Positions 6,975 to 13,139 of a stretch of 16,697 bases of DNA are shown here, piece after piece. A model generated the notes under the pieces. It was not told the origin of the DNA and searched no databases. It saw only the letters and a list, made by a program, of their open reading frames with translations. Source of the DNA: JBBSWA01 sp038046485 (GTDB taxonomy: Archaea > Nanobdellota > Nanobdellia > Woesearchaeales > SM23-78); assembly GCA_038046485.1 (NCBI GenBank), contig JBBSWA010000026.1, positions 1 through 16,697 of the forward strand, in the 5' to 3' direction. The position numbers and the translations under genes were made by a program. How positions within the stretch are numbered: position 1 is the stretch's first letter; every line of letters begins with the position of its first letter.

Positions 6975-7472
6975 TTAATAATTATAATTCCAATTATATC
7001 GGCTGCCTACCCTAGATCCATATCCTTGGTAGTTTGGGCATGAGCCGCTGTTGCAATATGGGTAATTGTACCTTTGATAAACAGAAGGATAATACCTCGC
7101 ATTCCCTCCAAACCAATAAGGATAATTGCCTGAATTTCTAGTGTTATAACCATTATAGTTATAATTGTTGTAGTTATTATATCCATACGGATAGCTTCCT
7201 ATATTATATCCATACTGCCCTTGCATATACGGTCCATTTGGATAGGTAGCCTGCATGGGGTACCAATACGGGGTTTGCTGGTACCAATAAGGATATTGGC
7301 TGTAGGGATTGTACTGATAACCTGAGTACTGCCCAGACCCATATTGCCCTTGATTGTAATACTGGTTCATGCCGTAGTAATAAGGGCTGTAATCTGCCCA
7401 GCTGTTATAGGAAGAAGCGAATGCAAACCCCATCAAAAGAAAAAACATTCCTAACCAGATCTTAAGCTTCAT
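6975..7472 (-). CDS. Secreted tyrosine/asparagine/glycine-rich low-complexity protein
   Basis: The 165-residue protein has a signal peptide (MKLKIWLGMFFLLMGFAFA, cleavage likely around residue 19-20), and the rest is low complexity. About 41 tyrosines (roughly a quarter of the chain) alternate with Asn, Gly, Gln, Pro and Ser in short units such as YGYN, YWYQ, YNNY and GQYG. Two cysteines near the C-terminus (YCNSGSC) could form a disulfide. No catalytic motif is visible. Similar composition occurs in aggregating, adhesive or wall-forming proteins, which is an analogy only. It starts 2 nt after the stop of the lipoprotein gene at 7475, so the two are co-transcribed. Both encode exported products. 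Confidence 0.75.
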   Translation of the reverse strand: MKLKIWLGMFFLLMGFAFASSYNSWADYSPYYYGMNQYYNQGQYGSGQYSGYQYNPYSQYPYWYQQTPYWYPMQATYPNGPYMQGQYGYNIGSYPYGYNNYNNYNYNGYNTRNSGNYPYWFGGNARYYPSVYQRYNYPYCNSGSCPNYQGYGSRVGSRYNWNYNY

Positions 7473-7474
7473 TT

Positions 7475-8146
7475 TTAACAGAACCCCTTCAAGTCCTCAA
7501 GCATCGTGTTAAACGCACCTACCTGATTTTCTTCGCTCTGAATTCGAGGGGCGATCTTTTCCACCTTTGCCTTTGCAATGGTTAAGTCTGTGATCTTACT
7601 TGCATCTTGGGCTTCTTTCAATTTCTGATTCCACTTGTCCAATGAAACCTTATCGTCCTTTAATTCACTCGCAAACATGTCTATATTCGATTGAATGTCC
7701 TTTTGGAATATGGTGCACTGATCCCCCAATTTAGAACTCTTGCACACACTTTGTAAGGCATCTATGGCTTTTTGAATATCTTGAACCTCTGTACTTGCCT
7801 TAGCAATGTCTTGCTTTACTGCTTCGGAAAGGCGGCCATCCTTATCTTTTTGATTTTCCAAGGCCTTAACAGATTCCTTCTTTGCATTTAACTGTAACGT
7901 CAATGCTCCATATTTATAATTGCAGTATTTTGAACTGAATGAAGCTGCAGCCTCTACTCCTACCTTATCTGTATCTACCGGTTTAGAGTCGGTTGAAGGG
8001 GTAGTTTCTACGGGTTTATCTGTAGAAATTGCTGTAATGGGAGTGGAAGATGAACTTTCTTTGGTCACATTTGCCGTCGAAGAAGACTTGCCACAGCTTG
8101 AGAGAACCAGTACTAATGCCAACATAATAATATACGCTAGCTTCAT
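7475..8146 (-). CDS. Lipoprotein with Ser/Thr linker and coiled-coil domain
   Basis: The 223-residue protein starts with a lipoprotein signal peptide ending in the lipobox LSSC (Cys18). A Ser/Thr/Pro-rich linker (about residues 19-62) follows, typical of an exposed tether. The rest is mostly helical and charged with heptad-like spacing (about 80-215) and carries four further cysteines, one as the last residue (LKGFC). No enzymatic motif is seen; a structural or binding role at the cell surface is likely. The start is supported by a TATA box about 27 nt upstream. It is the first gene of a two-gene unit with the Tyr-rich protein. Confidence 0.75.
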   Translation of the reverse strand: MKLAYIIMLALVLVLSSCGKSSSTANVTKESSSSTPITAISTDKPVETTPSTDSKPVDTDKVGVEAAASFSSKYCNYKYGALTLQLNAKKESVKALENQKDKDGRLSEAVKQDIAKASTEVQDIQKAIDALQSVCKSSKLGDQCTIFQKDIQSNIDMFASELKDDKVSLDKWNQKLKEAQDASKITDLTIAKAKVEKIAPRIQSEENQVGAFNTMLEDLKGFC

Positions 8147-8167
8147 GTTTAAAAGGAAGCAATCGAT

Positions 8168-8177
8168 CTATTTAAAT
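8168..8177 (-). promoter_or_regulatory. TATA box for the lipoprotein/Tyr-rich unit
   Basis: ATTTAAATAG on the minus strand is centred about 26-27 nt before the ATG at 8146. No Shine-Dalgarno is present, so a leaderless message is likely. Confidence 0.5.
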
Positions 8178-8182
8178 GTTCT

Positions 8183-8231
8183 GGATTCCATCTTATGGAA
8201 TCCTGACATGCCGAAAACCATTTGGTTTTCG
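8183..8231. repeat. Two adjacent perfect hairpins (element C)
   Basis: GGATTCCAT-CTT-ATGGAATCC (8183-8203) and CGAAAACCA-TT-TGGTTTTCG (8212-8231) are both perfect 9-bp stems with tiny loops, joined by TGACATGC. The sequence after the second, AGCACG, recalls the GAGCACG following the first hairpin of copy A. They lie between two divergent promoters, so they may be a divergent regulatory region, terminators for antisense readthrough, or dispersed repeats. Confidence 0.65.
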
Positions 8232-8362
8232 AGCACGTTCCGAATTCCACCCCTTATCTGAGGAGAGTAAATCCAGCTAACTGTTCGGTTTGAGCGCTTT
8301 GAATATTCAATGGAGATAGGGGTTGTTCAAGGCCTTCAATAAGTGAACAAGCAATCCACAAT

Positions 8363-8371
8363 CTATATAAA
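8363..8371 (+). promoter_or_regulatory. TATA box for the 8414 operon
   Basis: CTATATAAA is centred about 26 nt before position 8393, which predicts a leader of about 20 nt containing the strong Shine-Dalgarno at 8401. Confidence 0.5.
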
Positions 8372-8400
8372 TTCCGCACCGATCCAACCTTTGTATCCTT

Positions 8401-8407
8401 GGAGGTG
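8401..8407 (+). promoter_or_regulatory. Shine-Dalgarno GGAGGTG deciding the start at 8414
   Basis: GGAGGTG is a full archaeal ribosome-binding site ending 6 nt before the ATG at 8414. It rules out the in-frame TTG at 8399. Confidence 0.75.
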
Positions 8408-8413
8408 CACGGG

Positions 8414-8992
8414 ATGAAACCACAAACGATTCTAATCCTATTTTGCGTAACTGCCCTGGTTCTTAGCAGCTGTACGAAGCAACTTATCACCCAAGAAGCA
8501 TTGGACCAGCTTAAAGCCGACAAAGCCAGTGCTGAAACAAAAAATACTGACTTACAAAAGCAAGCGGATGATCTCAAAGATCAGTTAGGAGATATAAAAG
8601 GAAAAGCTCATCTTTGGGACCAGTTGATGACTGCTTACAGTGCAAGCCCTGTAAAACCTACTGAACCCGGCCATAAATGGGCTGATCTGGGAGATGGTAG
8701 CTATCTATTCTTTGCTACGGACTCTGAAATGGATGACCTGGATGCGATTGGCATTGCCTTACCTGGTAAGTTCTGTAAGGAAGATCAAGAACAACTCCCT
8801 CCTGGATTTAACCACTTCCACCCCAAAAATTGCATGGAAACTGACCCTGCTAAATGCATGGGCGGTCAAGGCGGAGAAGAGGGCTACTGGATGATGCATA
8901 TCATGCTTGAATCTGATGCTGAAAAGCCTCATATGACTGATGCTCCTAGTTGCGCTGAAGATACAGCTGCTGATGGACAAGCTGTGCAATGA
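8414..8992 (+). CDS. Lipoprotein with coiled coil and His/Met/Cys-rich C-terminal domain
   Basis: The 192-residue protein has a signal peptide with lipobox LSSC (Cys20), a coiled-coil stretch rich in Lys/Asp/Gln (about residues 24-64), and a globular domain (about 70-180). The domain contains FNHFHPKNC and GYWMMHIML, plus more Met, His and Cys near the end, which are plausible metal ligands. No family is assigned. Its stop overlaps the ATG of the cupredoxin gene (ATGA), so the two lipoproteins are made together. A joint role in metal handling or electron transfer outside the membrane is a reasonable inference. The start is fixed by the GGAGGTG site 6 nt upstream. Confidence 0.75.
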   Translation: MKPQTILILFCVTALVLSSCTKQLITQEALDQLKADKASAETKNTDLQKQADDLKDQLGDIKGKAHLWDQLMTAYSASPVKPTEPGHKWADLGDGSYLFFATDSEMDDLDAIGIALPGKFCKEDQEQLPPGFNHFHPKNCMETDPAKCMGGQGGEEGYWMMHIMLESDAEKPHMTDAPSCAEDTAADGQAVQ

Positions 8993-9405
8993 AGGTCATC
9001 TTTTTCTTTTTTTTCTTATGTTTATTGATGTCTTGTACGGTACAACCTAAAGAAGCTCATTCCCCCGCTCAGGTCCTTTCTAATCCTAACACTCCTGTAA
9101 CTTTGGTTGAAACCCCTACTTTTACTGGACCTCTTGTAGAGATTACTCTTACCGCTAAAGATTTCGCCTTTGAACCCACTGAAATCCATGTTCACCAAGG
9201 AGATCATGTGGTTATCCATGCAAAGAGTATTGAAGGTTACCATGGACTTGGCATTCAAGAATATGACGTCAATGTAGATCTGCCTGAAGGAGAAGAGCAA
9301 ACCATTGAGTTCAATGCAGATAAAACAGGCACCTTTGCCTTTTACTGCTCTGTACCTTGCGGTAGCGGACATCGAGCCATGAAAGGAAAGTTGGTTGTGG
9401 AGTAG
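8989..9405 (+). CDS. Cupredoxin lipoprotein with CuA-type copper site (COX2-like)
   Basis: The 138-residue protein has a signal peptide ending in lipobox LMSC (Cys16), a flexible Ser/Pro linker, then a cupredoxin beta-barrel (about residues 49-138). The ligand pattern is that of the binuclear CuA site of cytochrome oxidase subunit II: His85, then Cys120-x3-Cys124-x3-His128-x2-Met131 (FYCSVPCGSGHRAM). The residue that gives a backbone ligand in COX2 (Glu) is Val here, which need not prevent copper binding. There is no membrane hairpin, so it is a free-standing lipid-anchored domain. No oxidase or nitrous oxide reductase gene is visible nearby, so its partner is unknown. It could be an electron carrier, copper chaperone or copper store. 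It is ATGA-coupled to the preceding lipoprotein. Confidence 0.85.
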   Translation: MKVIFFFFFLCLLMSCTVQPKEAHSPAQVLSNPNTPVTLVETPTFTGPLVEITLTAKDFAFEPTEIHVHQGDHVVIHAKSIEGYHGLGIQEYDVNVDLPEGEEQTIEFNADKTGTFAFYCSVPCGSGHRAMKGKLVVE

Positions 9406-9418
9406 GTTTATATATATC
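9406..9418 (+). promoter_or_regulatory. TATA box for the amidotransferase gene
   Basis: GTTTATATATATC is centred about 25 nt before the ATG at 9436 and begins just after the previous stop. No Shine-Dalgarno is present, consistent with a leaderless message. Confidence 0.55.
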
Positions 9419-9435
9419 TAAGAAAAAGCTTTCCT

Positions 9436-10215
9436 ATGAGCACCGATTTAACAGGAAAAATTGGTATCATTAACTTTAACCCAGATCAAAATCCAGACAC
9501 GATCGAGTATATTGATAAAATTGGCGCGTTAATCCCTCAGGGAATTGAATATCGTGGATTTCATTTTACAGAGCAAGTTGATTTTTCTGGTTGTTCAGCG
9601 CTCATCCTATCTGGCTCAAAGCTATCGGCAACAAATTACCAGAAAATGGTACAAAAAGGAGCTATTGAAGGTGCAGATTACCTTTCGATTGATGGAATTG
9701 CAAAAAAACTTGCTGCTTATCAAGGATCTATGTTTGGGATCTGCTTTGGCGCTCAGTTGGTTGCTCATGTTATGGGAGGGCGGCTTGGCAAGTTGGTGAG
9801 GGTAGAACCTGGCTATTTACAACACGAACTTACTGATGCAGGAAAAAAAGACCTGATATTTGGGAAGCTTCCTGAGAGATTTTATGGCGCACATCTACAC
9901 CAAGATTATGTTGATACTCTTCCAAATGGTGAACTGGTAAAATCTGCGGATGTACTTGCGATGAGAAATGGGTTTATTCACGCTTTTAAAGCCGTTTGTG
10001 CAAATGGCGCTGTGCGATATGGCGTCCAACCCCATCCAGAAATGTCAACCCCGGAAAACGCTGTTTTTCTTGTAAGACACACTAAATCTTGGCTTGAAGG
10101 CGAAATTGGAAGAGAAGAATATGAAAACGCTCTAATAATTCCTACGGATGCAGGGTATGAATTAGCAGAGACCATTACTCAATTTGCTCAAAGTATTAAA
10201 GGTTTCTCTGGATAG
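9436..10215 (+). CDS. Class I glutamine amidotransferase-like protein (GMP synthase-type domain)
   Basis: The 259-residue soluble protein has the class I glutaminase triad: nucleophile Cys103 in GICFGAQ, and His200 and Glu202 in VQPHPEMS. Enzymes of this fold hydrolyse glutamine and pass ammonia to a partner synthase; stand-alone members also include gamma-glutamyl peptide hydrolases and GMP synthase-like proteins. No synthase domain is fused or adjacent, so the acceptor is unknown. The N-terminal GKIGIINFNP strand and the C-terminal helix (about 225-259) are unremarkable. It has its own promoter, so its place between the cupredoxin and CcdA groups need not mean shared function. Domain assignment is firm; the exact reaction is not. 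Confidence 0.85.
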   Translation: MSTDLTGKIGIINFNPDQNPDTIEYIDKIGALIPQGIEYRGFHFTEQVDFSGCSALILSGSKLSATNYQKMVQKGAIEGADYLSIDGIAKKLAAYQGSMFGICFGAQLVAHVMGGRLGKLVRVEPGYLQHELTDAGKKDLIFGKLPERFYGAHLHQDYVDTLPNGELVKSADVLAMRNGFIHAFKAVCANGAVRYGVQPHPEMSTPENAVFLVRHTKSWLEGEIGREEYENALIIPTDAGYELAETITQFAQSIKGFSG

Positions 10216-10232
10216 ATGCGAGATGAGTTAAC

Positions 10233-10240
10233 TTTATATA
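10233..10240 (+). promoter_or_regulatory. TATA box for the CcdA operon
   Basis: TTTATATA is centred about 25 nt before position 10262, so transcription would begin at the Shine-Dalgarno site and give a leader of about 10 nt. Confidence 0.5.
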
Positions 10241-10260
10241 CTACCATCGTTTGCTTTTAA

Positions 10261-10270
10261 GAGGTGATCA
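10261..10270 (+). promoter_or_regulatory. Shine-Dalgarno GAGGTGATCA deciding the TTG start at 10273
   Basis: GAGGTGATCA is almost fully complementary to the archaeal 16S 3' end and lies just before the TTG at 10273. The in-frame GTG at 10264 lies inside this site and is therefore not the start. Confidence 0.65.
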
Positions 10271-10272
10271 CA

Positions 10273-10977
10273 TTGAAAAAAAACAAATCTTCCAAACTCA
10301 AAGACCCTGAACACTTGTTCACCAACCTAAACATTGTTTTGCTCACCCTTGCTGTACTCATCCTTCTCTTTAATCAATACCTACTCCAGGATGTTTCTGT
10401 AGCTGTTGGAATCACCAAACCTAGCTATTCAAGTGATGACTCCAAACTCAAAGGGGCTGACTTATCTAAAGTTACTTCTACAGCACAATCCATCCAAATG
10501 TTGATGCCCGTAGAAAAAATCAAAGACGCTCAAAGTGCCATGGATGTCATGATCCCTCAAGGAACCCCTGAATACGGGCAAGCCTTAGGCGTAAGTTATG
10601 ATGATCCTGTTGGAGGGCTTAACCGCTTAGTTCAGACGGATCGAAGCATTAAGTTAACCTCTGAACAACACCAGCGATACGCTTCTTTAGCGAGCAAACC
10701 CTATGGTATCAGTTGTGAATACTGTTGCGGTATAGGACCTGCCGGTGCAGATGCCAATGGCAAAAGCGTATGCGGCTGCAAGCACAATCCTGCTTTGCTT
10801 GGTTTGACCAAATGGCTCATCCAAAATACTGATTACTCTGATGCACGTATTGTACAAGAAAACTTAAAATGGAAGTCCTTGTTCTTCCCCAAACAAATGG
10901 TTTCCCTTAGCCTTAAAGTGGCTGGCGGCGACCCTGCAACACTCAAAGACTTACCTGGAATGGTAGGAGGATGTTAA
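10273..10977 (+). CDS. Membrane-anchored Cys-rich protein with PCYCGC-like motif and LPxMVGGC tail
   Basis: The 234-residue protein starts with TTG (MKKNKSSK), has one membrane helix (about residues 22-39) and a large exterior domain. Two Cys groups, Cys148-x2-Cys151-Cys152 and Cys167-x-Cys169-x-His171, frame a GIGPAGADANGKS loop. The CGCKHNPALLG stretch with downstream conserved-looking W and D residues recalls PCYCGC-motif metal or redox proteins, though I would not assign it outright. It ends LPGMVGGC, so its last residue is Cys234; the next gene's product has the same tail. It opens an operon with that peptide gene and a CcdA-type transporter, pointing to thiol exchange outside the membrane. 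The AGGAGG within the tail codons also serves as Shine-Dalgarno for the next gene. Confidence 0.75.
   Translation: MKKNKSSKLKDPEHLFTNLNIVLLTLAVLILLFNQYLLQDVSVAVGITKPSYSSDDSKLKGADLSKVTSTAQSIQMLMPVEKIKDAQSAMDVMIPQGTPEYGQALGVSYDDPVGGLNRLVQTDRSIKLTSEQHQRYASLASKPYGISCEYCCGIGPAGADANGKSVCGCKHNPALLGLTKWLIQNTDYSDARIVQENLKWKSLFFPKQMVSLSLKVAGGDPATLKDLPGMVGGC
10966..10970 (+). promoter_or_regulatory. Shine-Dalgarno GGAGG inside the preceding gene's tail codons
   Basis: GGAGG ends 8 nt before the ATG at 10979 and is formed by the Gly-Gly codons of the MVGGC tail. The second gene's tail uses GGC codons and lacks this site. Confidence 0.6.
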
Positions 10978-10978
10978 G

Positions 10979-11179
10979 ATGAAAGCACAAACCCTAGTAA
11001 CTATTGCCTTAGTCGTATTGGTTGTGGTGTATGGTATACAAACCATACAACTCATGAACATTAAAGAACACATATCCAGTGGCAACATCAAAGTGAGCCC
11101 TCTAAGCGGTGCCCCTAGCGGCCAAGGAGGCGTTCCTCAAAATGTACAAAACCTACCTGAGATGGTCGGCGGCTGTTGA
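10979..11179 (+). CDS. 66-residue membrane peptide with LPxMVGGC tail
   Basis: The small protein consists of one membrane helix (about residues 7-27), a short Gly/Ser/Pro/Gln-rich exterior spacer, and the C-terminal tail LPEMVGGC. The tail matches the preceding protein's (LPGMVGGC) except at the third residue. The spacer has no other cysteine, so Cys66 is its only thiol and is presented on a flexible arm outside the membrane. The gene lies 1 nt after the preceding stop and 5 nt before the ATG used here for the CcdA gene (a TTG start there would overlap it). By context it may be a redox partner of CcdA or a substrate of a tail-processing or lipidating enzyme; both are inference. No family recognised. 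Confidence 0.7.
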   Translation: MKAQTLVTIALVVLVVVYGIQTIQLMNIKEHISSGNIKVSPLSGAPSGQGGVPQNVQNLPEMVGGC

Positions 11180-11184
11180 ACGGT

Positions 11185-12126
11185 ATGCGTTTTTCTTTCT
11201 TTTTTCTTGTCTTTATTCTTTCTCTTTCTATTGTAACTGCATTGGTCATTCCGGCGAATGTACAAAAGATTATTGATTATGAAGACAACATGGCTTTGAA
11301 TGTCACCTTTCTTATTGCATTTGTGATTGGTTTTCTATCTTTTACAAGCCCTTGCGGATTTGTATTGGTCCCAGCCTTTTTTTCTTATGCCTTCAAGGAA
11401 AGGAAAAAGGCCTTCTGGATGAGCCTTGTTTTTAGTGCAGGCATGATCTTAGCCTTTGCCATAGTCGGACTCATTGCAGGGTTAGCAAGAGACATCTTCA
11501 ACCCTTATAAGATTTACCTGTCTACATTGTCTGGCGTTTTGCTGATTTATTTTGCTTATCTGATGCTGCATGAAAAAGGATTTGGCTTGTTTACCTTTAA
11601 ATTGGATGCGGGCAAGAAGAAAACATTCTGGGGCATCTTTGTTTTAGGCATGCTCTTTGCTTTTGGATGGACCCCTTGTGTTGGACCTGTACTAAGTGGT
11701 ATTATCTTGATGGCTGCGCATGTTGATAGCCTACTTAAATCTGTATTATTGTTGGTAACCTATGGAATCGGAGCGACCCTTCCCTTGATCATATTAAGTT
11801 ACTTTTCCGATAGTTTTGATTGGGCCAAGAACTGGAGAAGCCAACCAATTACGGTCTTTGGCAAGAAGTACCTCCGTTATAACCTCGTTTCTGCCCTGAT
11901 TCTGTTTCTTATGGGTCTTGTCATGCTTACGGGTGGTGGGACACAGTTCTTCCAACGTAACTTACCCCTCTGGATAGGATGGAACATGGACTGGTGGATG
12001 AATTTAGGCGAGAACCTTATGAATTCAACCTGGACACAAGGATGGGCGAATTGGGTGGGAGGATTGGTTGTTCTATGCATTTTAGGAGTCTTGATTTATT
12101 TCTATAAAAACTTTAGATCTAGGTAA
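11185..12126 (+). CDS. ccdA: CcdA/DsbD-type transmembrane thiol-disulfide transporter
   Basis: The 313-residue protein has an N-terminal signal-like helix and about six to eight membrane segments. The two hallmark cysteines sit in proline-flanked motifs in separate helices: Cys57 in FTSPCGFVLVP and Cys165 in GWTPCVGPVLSG. They form the transmembrane pair that carries electrons from cytoplasmic thioredoxin to extracytoplasmic thiols. CcdA proteins normally serve cytochrome c maturation or disulfide reduction through a separate exterior thioredoxin-like partner. None is visible here; instead the two upstream genes provide exterior cysteines. A C-terminal extension with several Trp residues (about 260-300) goes beyond the minimal CcdA core. 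The ATG at 11185 is preferred; a TTG at 11176 overlapping the previous stop is possible. Confidence 0.85.
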   Translation: MRFSFFFLVFILSLSIVTALVIPANVQKIIDYEDNMALNVTFLIAFVIGFLSFTSPCGFVLVPAFFSYAFKERKKAFWMSLVFSAGMILAFAIVGLIAGLARDIFNPYKIYLSTLSGVLLIYFAYLMLHEKGFGLFTFKLDAGKKKTFWGIFVLGMLFAFGWTPCVGPVLSGIILMAAHVDSLLKSVLLLVTYGIGATLPLIILSYFSDSFDWAKNWRSQPITVFGKKYLRYNLVSALILFLMGLVMLTGGGTQFFQRNLPLWIGWNMDWWMNLGENLMNSTWTQGWANWVGGLVVLCILGVLIYFYKNFRSR

Positions 12127-12150
12127 GTCACATAAATGGTTTACTTATTG

Positions 12151-12160
12151 CTTTATAAAT
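12151..12160 (+). promoter_or_regulatory. TATA box for the 12183 gene
   Basis: CTTTATAAAT is centred about 27 nt before the ATG at 12183, with no Shine-Dalgarno between. This fits a leaderless message. Confidence 0.5.
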
Positions 12161-12182
12161 TACCTTTTGTTTCCTGCAAATA

Positions 12183-12566
12183 ATGCCCGTTGAAAATGCT
12201 GTTCAGCCGAAAAAGAAAGATCTTATGGATATAATAGATGAAACAAAAATAATGCTGCCATTTTTTCTTGGTGGAAAAATTGCCGATGTCGGTTCTACTA
12301 TTTATGTAGTGAATCGGATTGGAATAGAAGCTGAACAAAATATTTGGTTAAAAGAACTTATGCGTCAGAACGGACCCTTGACGGGTAATTTAATTCAAAG
12401 CTCGTTGACACTTCCTTTGTGGATGTTGGCTGCGTACGGTCTTAACCGACTAGGTGATCACTTTGACATCAAACTTAAGATGGGAAATTTAGTAATCTAC
12501 GGTTTGATCGGGGGAGGATTGTACTCCATCGCTGCTCAGAATTTAATTTTTAACTATTTTAAATAG
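12183..12566 (+). CDS. Small integral membrane protein, DUF5658-like
   Basis: The 127-residue protein has a hydrophilic N-terminus of about 20 residues and three hydrophobic segments (about 25-43, 70-86, 102-122). The pattern GGKIADVGSTIYVVN...GIEAEQN in the first half recalls DUF5658-type proteins, which have an Asp and Ser/Thr in the first helix followed by a Glu-Ala-x-Asn turn. That is a motif impression only. The function of such proteins is unknown. It is transcribed alone and converges on the toxin-antitoxin region. Confidence 0.65.
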   Translation: MPVENAVQPKKKDLMDIIDETKIMLPFFLGGKIADVGSTIYVVNRIGIEAEQNIWLKELMRQNGPLTGNLIQSSLTLPLWMLAAYGLNRLGDHFDIKLKMGNLVIYGLIGGGLYSIAAQNLIFNYFK

Positions 12567-12569
12567 AAC

Positions 12570-12632
12570 CTAATACGTAACCAACTCCAAGCCTTTCACT
12601 TTGCTGAAGTCTTTCTTATTGCGGGTGATCTG
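12570..12632 (-). pseudogene. Leftover 3' end of a second vapC (PIN toxin) gene
   Basis: On the minus strand, directly after and in frame with the HEPN stop codon, the sequence reads QITRNKKDFSKVKGLELVTY and then a stop. The intact PIN protein at 13840 ends TNNVKDFKKIKGLELVTY, so this is the C-terminal ~20 codons of a paralogous vapC. The last 26 bp (12571-12596) are identical to 13841-13866, while the upstream part differs, as expected for a paralog. No start codon or rest of the PIN domain is present. Confidence 0.75.
12571..12596. repeat. 26-bp direct repeat, left copy
   Basis: It is identical over 26 bp and in the same orientation to 13841-13866 (begins TAATACGTAACC). It encodes the end of a PIN protein in both places. 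The two copies flank the HEPN-MNT module. Confidence 0.85.
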
Positions 12633-13139
12633 CTATTCTTCTTCCAGGTCTAGGCGGATCTTGTCGAGTAAGGCTTTGGTTCGCTTCTTCAATAACTGGA
12701 ACTCTTCTTCGGCAAGGCTTGTTTTTACGGAGTATTGCATACGCTCTCGGATGTCTAGGATTTTGCTGCTGTGCTCCAGATCTTGATCAGTGTTTTTGTC
12801 AAAGATTTCTTTGATGTCAACAAGAGTTAAGTGTTTTAATTTTCCTTTTTTTATGAGATCTTCAATGAGTGCGAACGTGCAGGATTGGTTTCTGGATTCA
12901 TAACCATGCAAAGCAAGAACGGCAAGTAGGCCATGGTAGATGGTGTAGAATGCTGTGCTGGCTGACCAATCGCTGTAATGCAGATCATGAAGGACTGTCA
13001 TGGCTTCTAGATTGTGCAAGGCCTTAGTTAAGTGTTTCTCAGCCATTTCTTGGTTAGGACTTATTCTGCGCAGTCCTTGATGGCGTTCTCCGCTCTTTGC
13101 CCCTTCGCTCAGGCATTTCTTAATCTTGTCTTGTGGCAT
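12633..13139 (-). CDS. HEPN-domain protein (partner of the MNT gene)
   Basis: The 168-residue, mostly helical protein has a HEPN-type core from about residue 30 to 165 (AEKHLTKALHNLEAM, then DWSASTAFYTIYHGLLAVLA). In HEPN toxins an Arg-x4-6-His pair cuts RNA. Here GYESRNQSCTFALIEDL supplies Arg83 but no His at the expected place, so RNase activity is doubtful; the protein may be a degenerate toxin or use other residues. Its start overlaps the end of the MNT gene by 20 nt, the usual MNT-HEPN pairing in which MNT modifies and silences HEPN. The stop is followed in frame by the remnant of a PIN gene, so the 3' end may have been reshaped by recombination. Confidence 0.8.
   Translation of the reverse strand: MPQDKIKKCLSEGAKSGERHQGLRRISPNQEMAEKHLTKALHNLEAMTVLHDLHYSDWSASTAFYTIYHGLLAVLALHGYESRNQSCTFALIEDLIKKGKLKHLTLVDIKEIFDKNTDQDLEHSSKILDIRERMQYSVKTSLAEEEFQLLKKRTKALLDKIRLDLEEE

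Noticed and set aside
10951..10977. LPGMVGGC tail as a by-product of selection for the AGGAGG ribosome site in its codons
   Set aside because: The second protein keeps the tail with GGC codons that do not form a ribosome site, so the conservation is at the protein level.
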